Assembly (NCBI GenBank): GCA_044868105.1
Contig: JBIOWC010000041.1
Coordinates: forward strand, 1-15,408
Length of the DNA: 15,408 bases
DNA from: JBFMDH01 sp044868105
Lineage (GTDB): Bacteria > Acidobacteriota > Blastocatellia > UBA7656
Direction of reading: 5' to 3'
Part shown: one piece after another, positions 1-5,448 of the stretch
How positions within the stretch are numbered: position 1 is the stretch's first letter
Layout: each line of letters starts with the position of its first letter
Notes under the pieces: generated by a model
What the model saw: the letters and a program-made list of their open reading frames with translations, nothing else
Databases searched by the model: none
What the model was told of the DNA's origin: nothing
Program-made: the position numbers and the translations under genes

Positions 1-34
1 GACAAGTCTTCAGTGAGTGTGTGGGACACGGTGA

Positions 35-220
35 GTTTCAATCGGCTAAAGATCGCCTCTTCGATTCACACCAACTGCACAAGGGTGAATTGGTTGGAGA
101 AACCAATCCGTTTCAATCGGCTAATGATCGCCTCTTCGATTCACACAACAGCAAATTGATCCAAATCCATGCCGGAGGAACGAGTTTCAATCGGCTAAAG
201 ATCGCCTCTTCGATTCACAC
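35..220 (-). CRISPR. CRISPR array end: three 37-bp repeats, two spacers
   Basis: Three 37-bp repeats lie at 35-71, 110-146 and 184-220, each starting GTTTCAATCGG and ending GATTCACAC. The first and third are identical; the middle one has a single A-to-T change at 125. Spacers are 38 bp (72-109) and 37 bp (147-183), with unrelated sequences. The 34 bases before the first repeat are spacer-sized, so the array probably continues left of the window. Read on the minus strand, each repeat ends in GATTGAAAC, like the 8-nt AUUGAAAC 5' handle of crRNAs from many type I and III systems. I infer transcription on the minus strand with the leader to the right, and a Cas6-processed type I or III system. 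No cas gene is in the window, so the type is not established. Confidence 0.93.
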
Positions 221-431
221 AGATCCCTTTTTGGAGCGTTTGTTTTGAAGGGGTTAGATACCCAATTGGGCTAACCCTTATTTTTCAACTGTGAATCGTT
301 CAATATTGTTATCTATGTAAACTCTTGAAATCTTATTTAATTATTAAATAGCAGAACCATTAACTCATTTGGGCTAATCCCCTAGTTTTTTCGCTTCATT
401 GGGGTTAGCCCAAATTTGACGCGCCTACTCT
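221..431 (-). promoter_or_regulatory. Probable CRISPR leader
   Basis: This AT-rich, non-coding stretch directly abuts the last repeat at 220, on the side where the leader should be if the array is read on the minus strand. It contains A/T runs around 280-350 and the repeated GGGGTTAGCCCAA-type motif described separately. Leaders normally carry the array promoter and the sites guiding spacer acquisition. I could not pick a convincing -35/-10 pair. If the array were read on the plus strand this would be the trailer flank instead, but its AT-richness and the repeat orientation favour leader. Confidence 0.6.
250..414. repeat. Four copies of a GGGGTTAGCCCAA-type motif, two hairpins
   Basis: Copies: 250-265 (GGGGTTAG, three extra bases, CCCAA), 266-277 (TTGGGCTAACCC), 368-382 (TTTGGGCTAATCCCC) and 401-414 (GGGGTTAGCCCAAA). 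The copies at 266-277 and 402-413 are perfect reverse complements over 12 nt. The copies at 368-382 and 401-414 form a 14-bp stem with one bulged base (T378) and an 18-nt loop. Bases 251-257 and 271-277 pair as GGGTTAG/CTAACCC around an inner palindrome. The copies could be protein-binding sites or transcript hairpins; function is unknown. Confidence 0.8.
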
Positions 432-690
432 ATGACGACGAGTTCATCGGTGTCAACAACCATTCAACATTTCAAAGGGTTCGCGCTCGAATGGAATTCC
501 TCTCAAGTCGCAAGCCCATCAACCAGGCTAAACCACACCCTTCCCCAGCCAGATTACGCCTCTCAAATAGCGGCTGAGGACCAGGGTCGCTACCCGACAA
601 AGCTTAAACGGGTAAGCTCAGCCGTTGCCCCGTTCAGTCATCTGAAAACGACTCGGCCATCGGCCCTCCATCACAGCGCCAACCGCCGCT
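432..690. other. Non-coding stretch between CRISPR flank and first gene
   Basis: No convincing gene is seen here. A plus-strand reading frame starts at 432 but has no ribosome-binding site, resembles no family I know, and runs into the better supported minus-strand gene ending at 691. A small perfect inverted repeat AGCTTA/TAAGCT (601-606 and 613-618) could fold in the transcript of that minus-strand gene, but no T-run follows it on either strand, so I do not call a terminator. Confidence 0.5.
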
Positions 691-1077
691 CTAACGGTGA
701 TAATGATTTGAAAGATGCCCCCCCAACCATTCAAGCGCTGCGTCCCGTTCAGAAAAAAACTGAATAATCGCGCCTTTTCTTAAAGCCACCGACTTGAAAA
801 AATCGGCCCGCTCATCAGGTGTAAAATTCTTAAACACACACGCCAGTTTAAGTCCCAGGGCGACTTTCCCCGCTTGCGCAGCAGCCTGATATAGCTGCCC
901 GATATTCATCGGACGGGCGATAATTTCGCCTTCCCAGAGAACTCGTTTATGGTTGGTCTTTTGACAAGCCGCCGCCAGGGTTATCCAGACTCGATGGACG
1001 GCCTCCTCGGTAAATTCAAAATCTCTTGAATGCTGCACCAACAGATGCGTCGGCAGCCGCTCAATATACAAATCCAT
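691..1077 (-). CDS. STAS/SpoIIAA-like small protein
   Basis: A 128-residue soluble protein with no signal peptide or membrane segment. The start at 1077 is supported by AGGAGTG at 1086-1092 (minus strand), 8 nt upstream. The pattern fits small SpoIIAA/STAS-like proteins of environmental bacteria: an N-terminal strand (YIERLPTHLLVQHS, about 4-17), a long helix with FTEEAVHRVW, a central strand with RVLWEG, an alanine-rich helix (YQAAAQAG), and a C-terminal segment in which RKGAIIQFF and ALEWL match the usual 'RG..v..F.....A..WL' ending. STAS domains bind partner proteins or ligands in signalling; the partner here cannot be named. The assignment is by eye. The next gene upstream on the same strand ends at 1335, about 250 bp away, so co-transcription is possible but unproven. 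Confidence 0.65.
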   Translation of the reverse strand: MDLYIERLPTHLLVQHSRDFEFTEEAVHRVWITLAAACQKTNHKRVLWEGEIIARPMNIGQLYQAAAQAGKVALGLKLACVFKNFTPDERADFFKSVALRKGAIIQFFSERDAALEWLGGHLSNHYHR

Positions 1078-1334
1078 GCTCGGAACACTCCTGCAATAAT
1101 TGAATGATTGGAGTTAAAAAGCCGGGAACAAAACGGGGATGTTGGGTAAAGCAGATGTGATCTGTGAAGGGTAGTGCAAGCTTAATCCCTCAATAGACCC
1201 TAAGCAATAGTTTTGTGAAGATTGCGCCACCAGGCGGGTGACGGGTTGATGAGCAAACTCTGCTTGACGGAGCTGAGTGAGAATTCTTCCACTACCCAAC
1301 TCATCAAGCAGGGTTCTCAGCAGAGGAGAATATT

Positions 1335-1862
1335 TCAGCTTGAAAGCTGGACTATCAGTTCGGCGCGGGTAGCGCGGCAGAGATTTCCCCCGGTAAAGAA
1401 CAGGTCTTTTGTCACTTCCCGTAAAGCATAATCGGGAGGCTTGAGCTTCAACAGGCTCGCCAATTCATCGGTCTCGGTCTTACATAAGATGAGTCCCTCC
1501 AATTCGCCCTGGTAAACATCTATCGAAAACACCTGCCCAAGATAATGATGATAGTAACGCGTCTTGTTGAGCCGGTCTCCTTCTATAGCATCAAGCCGTT
1601 CATATTCACTGGCTGACAGGAGAATCCGGCTCACGGTTCGGTAGTACGCTGAATCCGAATCAGCCTTCCGGTTCAGCTTGAAGAGCTGCCGCCCGGTGTC
1701 CGTATCGGTTTGTACCCTCAGCCGGAGCCGGGTCTGGCGAAGGTATTTATCCTGATGAGTCTTAGCGTAGGGTTCAACCAGACTTTGCCAGTCCGAGGTC
1801 GGCTTAACGAGAAAACTTCGCTTGTACTCGGTGCGCGTATAGGAAAATTCTTCGCTATTCAT
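1335..1862 (-). CDS. CYTH-domain protein with altered acidic motif
   Basis: This 175-residue protein has the pattern of the CYTH tunnel fold (class IV adenylate cyclase/thiamine triphosphatase/inorganic triphosphatase superfamily). Visible elements in order: TEYKRSFLV at 11-19, corresponding to the usual EIERKFLV start; basic strand TRLRLRV at 44-50; FKLNRKAD at 61-68; a helix with EYERLDAIEG at 86-95; KTRYY at 100-104; and IDVYQGELEGLIL at 114-126. Family members bind a triphosphate substrate and divalent metal through Glu and Arg/Lys residues inside the barrel. Aligned on FLV, the ExExK motif here reads E12-Y-K14-R-S16, and the later ExE reads K128-T-E130, so two metal-side acids appear replaced by lysine. 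The start at 1862 follows an in-frame stop, but no clear Shine-Dalgarno is seen. The enzymatic activity is not predictable. Confidence 0.75.
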   Translation of the reverse strand: MNSEEFSYTRTEYKRSFLVKPTSDWQSLVEPYAKTHQDKYLRQTRLRLRVQTDTDTGRQLFKLNRKADSDSAYYRTVSRILLSASEYERLDAIEGDRLNKTRYYHHYLGQVFSIDVYQGELEGLILCKTETDELASLLKLKPPDYALREVTKDLFFTGGNLCRATRAELIVQLSS

Positions 1863-2008
1863 GCTATTGAACTAACACCGCGCTTTGGCAAAAGCAAGTT
1901 CGCTCGCGCCTTCCCTTCTGCGGTTTGCCAATCACCGAGCCTTTGCGCGTCGGGCGATTAGCGCTTATCAACAAAAACTCGGAATCGTTGCGTCAACCGC
2001 GAAAGGTC

Positions 2009-2332
2009 TTATCTCACCCACCCGGTAAGCATTAATCCATGCCAGATCATCACCAAACAATAGATTCGCGAGACGGTTTTTAACATGAATCTGGCGCTGG
2101 CGCTGCGTTCATATAAATGCCAGCAAATCAGCGTGCCAACCAGCGTCATAACGATTTTCACTCCGAAAAACGATAAGTAGTTATGCCCCATCAAGAGATT
2201 CACCAAGGGGTTTAACTCAAAACAAAATTCATCATCCACTAACAACAATGTGCTGATGCCATCTAGTAAAGACATGAGATTGACCGCCGTGACGGCAATA
2301 AGCAGTGGCATCGCCTTTAAATAAACAAACAA
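2009..2332 (-). CDS. DUF5658-like small membrane protein
   Basis: A 107-residue hydrophobic protein with about three membrane segments (roughly 9-32, 53-72 and 84-104). The N-terminal pattern N18..D24...T28 followed by ELNPL (39-43) and a later F..VK (56-59) matches DUF5658, a family of small membrane proteins of unknown role. The start is a TTG at 2332. It is chosen because AGGAGGTGG (minus strand, 2336-2344) puts AGGAGG 6 nt upstream, one of the best ribosome-binding sites in the window; the first ATG, seven codons in, has none. The next gene on this strand begins 146 bp downstream and may share a transcript. Confidence 0.75.
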   Translation of the reverse strand: MFVYLKAMPLLIAVTAVNLMSLLDGISTLLLVDDEFCFELNPLVNLLMGHNYLSFFGVKIVMTLVGTLICWHLYERSASARFMLKTVSRIYCLVMIWHGLMLTGWVR

Positions 2333-2533
2333 GCTCCACCTCCTTTTGGGAGCGCATTGGGAATGATTTGAGGAGTAGATTTTTTTTAGGTGAGGAATAA
2401 AGTGCCCTGATGAGAAGGTCTGCTAGACATTGCCATCACAGCCTTCGCGAAAGTATCACAAAGCGCATCTCATGAAAATAGTTTTCTACATAAAGCGGTA
2501 GTGACCTAATCATATGGTGCGCTTTGATAGCCC

Positions 2534-2681
2534 GCGAAGCAGGCGCCAGCCTAAAACCACGGGTGTGAGCTCGTGGACAGAAGCCCCGCCAGGTCGGTAG
2601 CCCGCTTCGCGGGCACGGGGTTCACCGTGACCAGATGACCCGACGCTGACGCCCTGGGCTTCAGGCTGGCACCCGCTTCGC
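2534..2681. repeat. Palindromic intergenic element (~148 bp)
   Basis: The 19-nt ends at 2534-2552 (GCGAAGCAGGCGCCAGCCT) and 2663-2681 (AGGCTGGCACCCGCTTCGC) are reverse complements at 17 of 19 positions. Inside are CCACG/CGTGG (2556-2560 and 2571-2575), the perfect hairpin GCCCGC-TTC-GCGGGC at 2600-2614, and the imperfect palindrome GGTTCACCGTGACC near 2619-2632. Together they predict a multi-branched fold on either strand. The form suggests a REP- or MITE-like interspersed element, or a structured RNA. There is no second copy in the window, so its dispersed nature is an inference. Confidence 0.7.
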
Positions 2682-2808
2682 AGGTTCTTACAAAACCCTT
2701 TAGAATGAGGGGCACCGAATAGCTCAGTGCGCGACCCAGGGCTAGCGAATTTCACGGCTTTGTGGCTTTATTTGCCTGGTAACCTCCGTCAGCTTTTCAC
2801 CTTTCAAT

Positions 2809-2838
2809 TTGCCTTTCCTCTCCGGCATTGGTTATAAC
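2809..2838 (+). promoter_or_regulatory. Candidate sigma-70-type promoter for the arabinofuranosidase
   Basis: TTGCCT at 2809-2814 matches the -35 consensus at 4 of 6 positions, and TATAAC at 2833-2838 matches the -10 at 5 of 6, with an 18-bp spacer. Transcription would begin near 2845, leaving about 22 nt before the ATG at 2867 with AGGAG at 2856-2860. It depends on this organism using a typical housekeeping consensus. Confidence 0.4.
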
Positions 2839-2866
2839 AGCTTCACCACATTCTCAGGAGTTTTTC

Positions 2867-5281
2867 ATGCCAATAGCTCGAAGCAAATTGCTCTTGATTA
2901 GTTATGCAATTGTCGCTCTGGTGATGATGAGCGCCGCCCAGGCTCAACAGTTAAAAGGCGCGGTTGCCAATCAGGCGCGCCCGCTGCCGCTTGCAGCCGT
3001 GCGGCTGACCGGCGGGCCGCTCAAACAGGCTCAGGATGCGGACGCGCACTATCTCCTGGCGCTTGAGCCCGACCGCATGATGGCCTTTTATCGCAAGCGC
3101 GCCGGGCTGGCAGCCAAGGCCCAGCCTTATGGCGGCTGGGATGGCGACGGCAAAAATCTGACCGGACATATCGGCGGGCACTATCTGTCGGCGGTGAGTT
3201 TGATGTATGCCGCAACCGGCGACGCACGCTTCAAAGACCGCGCCGATTATCTGGTCCGCGAGATGAAAGAGGTGCAGGACAAACACGGTGACGGATATTT
3301 AGGCGCGCTTGCCAATGGCAAAGAGCAGTTCGCGGAAGTCGCGCGCGGCAATATTCGTTCGAGTTTTTTTGATTTAAACGGCTTGTGGTCGCCGTGGTAT
3401 GTGCTGCACAAAACCTTCGCCGGACTCAGAGACGCTTACCGCTTTGCCGGCAACCGCACGGCGCTCGAACTGGAAATCAAATTCGCCGCCTGGGCCGAAG
3501 GCATTCTCTCGAAGTTAGACGAGGCTCAACTTCAACGCATGCTCAACACAGAGTTCGGCGGCATGAACGAAGTGCTGGCCGACCTTTACGCAGATACCGG
3601 CGACCAACGTTGGCTCGACCTCTCGCACCGCTTTGATCATCGCGCCATCCTCGAACCGCTCGCCCACCACCAGGATATTCTGCCCGGCATCCATGGCAAT
3701 ACACAGGTTCCTAAACTGCTCGGCTCGTTGGTGCGCTATACACACACCGGCGATAAAACGGATGGCGACGCGGCGCACTTTTTCTGGGACGCCGTCGTCA
3801 ATCACCACAGCTTTGCCACGGGCGGTCACGGCAAGGACGAATATTTCGGCCCCCCCGACCAATTGAGCGAGCGCCTAGACGGTCGCACAGCGGAAACCTG
3901 TAATGTTTATAACCTGATTAAGATGACGCGCCTGCTTTTTGCCCTGCACCCGGACATCAAATACGCAGAGTTTCATGAACGCGCCCTCTTCAATCACATT
4001 CTCGCTTCCATAGACCCTGAAACCGCACAGATGTGCTATATGGTGCCGGTCGGGCGCGCGGTTCGCCGCGAGTATCAGAATATGCAAAGCGATTTTACCT
4101 GTTGCGTCGGTTCCGGCATGGAAAGCCACGCCTTACACGGGGACGGGCTCTACTTTGAATCCGACAATAAACTGTGGGTCAATCTCTATGTGCCATCAAC
4201 GGCCCGCTGGCAGGCGGCAGGCGTAGATCTCACGATGGAGACCAACTTTCCTGAAGGCGAATCAGCAACTTTGAAGCTCGCGCTCAAAACGCCCAGAACC
4301 TTTACGCTCGCCTTGCGCCGCCCTTCGTGGGCCGGCGAAGGTTTCACCGTCAAGGTCAACGGGCAATCGGTGAACGGTTTATCCAAACCCGGTTCATATA
4401 TCGAAGTGCAGCGCCGCTGGAAGAGCGGCGATAAGGTGGCGTTGACGCTTCCCAAGGCTTTGCACCTTGAACCCTTGCCCGATAATCAGCGGGTAGCGGC
4501 AATTTTGTGGGGACCGCTGGTGCTGGCGGGCGATTTAGCGCCGGTACAGGGCAGTGAGTCGGATGAAGAAAGCGACATCAACGAGGGCAATACGAAACGC
4601 TCCTGGATGCCCGTAAAGATTACCTCACTGGTGGCCGCCGAACGCCCCCCGGAAAATTGGCTTAAAGCTATACCTGGTCAGGCGGGCGCCTTCCGTAGCG
4701 TAGGCGTTGGACGTGAGCGTGATGTTGAACTGCTGCCCATGTATCGCCTGCATCATCGCACCTACTCCGTCTATTGGGATTTCTATACCCCTGGTGAATG
4801 GGAGAAACGCGCCGCCGCGCTGGCCGCAGAACGTGAGAGACAGCGCCAGCGCGAAGCCGCGACGGTCGGTTATTTGCAACCTGGCGAAATCGAAACGGAG
4901 CGTAATTTCAACCGGCAGGGCGAAGAGACCATGCCAACTCGCATGGTCGGACGCCCGGGGCGCAGCAGCAAAAAATGGTTCTCCTTTGATTTGCCGGTGG
5001 ACGCGGCGCACCCGATGATGCTGATTGCCACCTATCACGCCGAAGAGCGCGCCAAAAGGAGCTTCGAGATTTTGGTGGACGGCATAAAAGTTGGCGAGCA
5101 GACCATTGAGCGACATCGTCCGGGCAACGGCTCAAAAGGTTTCTTCGATGTTGAGTATCCGATTCCCGCAGAAGCGGTGCGGGGCAAACAGAAAGTGACG
5201 GTGCGTTTTCAAGCTCAGAGTGGCAGCGAAACGGCAATTGTTTTCGCCATACGCTTGGTGCGCGCCGATGCCTTGCAGTAA
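2867..5281 (+). CDS. Secreted GH127/GH146-type beta-L-arabinofuranosidase
   Basis: An 804-residue exported glycoside hydrolase of the DUF1680 type (GH127, or the related longer GH146). Family enzymes release beta-L-arabinofuranose from plant glycans or hydroxyproline-linked arabinosides. The ATG at 2867 is preferred over an upstream TTG at 2828 because AGGAG lies 6 nt before it and it opens a clear signal peptide (1-26, ending AQA). The (alpha/alpha)6 catalytic domain shows GGWDGDGKNLTGHIGGHY near 89-106, the ETCN motif (E343, C345) and a CC pair (C412, C413). In Bifidobacterium HypBA1 the equivalents E338, C340, C417 and C418 bind zinc, with C417 as nucleophile; here that would be C412. E325 in DEYFG is the probable acid/base. 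A beta-sandwich follows, then a C-terminal module (about 670-804) resembling DUF6805. A charged helix near 645-665 may be a linker. The gene is monocistronic and convergent with the DUF5695 gene. Confidence 0.93.
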   Translation: MPIARSKLLLISYAIVALVMMSAAQAQQLKGAVANQARPLPLAAVRLTGGPLKQAQDADAHYLLALEPDRMMAFYRKRAGLAAKAQPYGGWDGDGKNLTGHIGGHYLSAVSLMYAATGDARFKDRADYLVREMKEVQDKHGDGYLGALANGKEQFAEVARGNIRSSFFDLNGLWSPWYVLHKTFAGLRDAYRFAGNRTALELEIKFAAWAEGILSKLDEAQLQRMLNTEFGGMNEVLADLYADTGDQRWLDLSHRFDHRAILEPLAHHQDILPGIHGNTQVPKLLGSLVRYTHTGDKTDGDAAHFFWDAVVNHHSFATGGHGKDEYFGPPDQLSERLDGRTAETCNVYNLIKMTRLLFALHPDIKYAEFHERALFNHILASIDPETAQMCYMVPVGRAVRREYQNMQSDFTCCVGSGMESHALHGDGLYFESDNKLWVNLYVPSTARWQAAGVDLTMETNFPEGESATLKLALKTPRTFTLALRRPSWAGEGFTVKVNGQSVNGLSKPGSYIEVQRRWKSGDKVALTLPKALHLEPLPDNQRVAAILWGPLVLAGDLAPVQGSESDEESDINEGNTKRSWMPVKITSLVAAERPPENWLKAIPGQAGAFRSVGVGRERDVELLPMYRLHHRTYSVYWDFYTPGEWEKRAAALAAERERQRQREAATVGYLQPGEIETERNFNRQGEETMPTRMVGRPGRSSKKWFSFDLPVDAAHPMMLIATYHAEERAKRSFEILVDGIKVGEQTIERHRPGNGSKGFFDVEYPIPAEAVRGKQKVTVRFQAQSGSETAIVFAIRLVRADALQ

Positions 5282-5448
5282 GAGGGTAAGATCGGTTTCC
5301 TGCGAAGACGCCTGATGTAATGCAGTTTGCTTCTCAAAGTATTTTGCGCGCTTGGCGAGGCTTTGCGTCTTGGCGTGAACCAGGCTTTGGAATGGGCGCT
5401 CCTTCGAGCCGAGGTTTTCAGTCTGTTATTCACGCGCTCAAAGGTAGT
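5282..5448. other. Convergent intergenic gap, no clear terminator
   Basis: The 167 bp between the arabinofuranosidase and DUF5695 stop codons contain no gene and no strong hairpin with a T-run. On the minus strand, about 5325-5390 reads as a degenerate series (CGCCAAGACGCAAAG, then CGCCAAGCGCGCAAAA), resembling the low-complexity 'CGCAAAGACGCAAAG' intergenic repeats found in several bacterial phyla. That link is a resemblance only. Confidence 0.4.

Larger units (their letters stand above)
2333..2866. other. 534-bp non-coding region between divergent genes
   Basis: This region lies between the minus-strand DUF5658 gene and the plus-strand arabinofuranosidase. It holds the palindromic element at 2534-2681 and the candidate promoter at 2809-2838, listed separately. 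Bases 2345-2530 show no gene or strong structure beyond a T-run near 2380. A minus-strand frame covering 2510-2755 is simply the palindromic element in translation. Confidence 0.7.

Noticed and set aside
147..183. Second spacer shares CAAATCCATGC with the start of the STAS-like gene (about 1069-1079)
   Set aside because: An 11-nt match is not enough to indicate self-targeting and is expected by chance at this scale.
21..248. 75-codon plus-strand frame across the repeats
   Set aside because: It is the CRISPR array read as protein; its repeated peptide mirrors the DNA repeats.
601..618. AGCTTA/TAAGCT hairpin as terminator of the STAS-like gene
   Set aside because: Only 6 bp, AT-rich, over 70 nt past the stop and without a T-run on either strand.
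432..767. 111-codon plus-strand frame after the CRISPR flank
   Set aside because: No ribosome-binding site, low-complexity Ser/Thr-rich start, no family resemblance, and it overlaps the better supported minus-strand STAS-like gene.
1114..1299. 61-codon minus-strand frame between the CYTH and STAS-like genes, open further upstream into the CYTH 3' end
   Set aside because: The text (LGSGRILTQLRQAEFAHQ) is protein-like, but the only start is a TTG without a ribosome-binding site and no family is recognised. A lost gene remnant is possible but unsupported.
2828..2866. Upstream TTG start for the arabinofuranosidase
   Set aside because: It would place 13 polar residues before the signal peptide and falls on the candidate -10 element; the ATG at 2867 has AGGAG at proper spacing.
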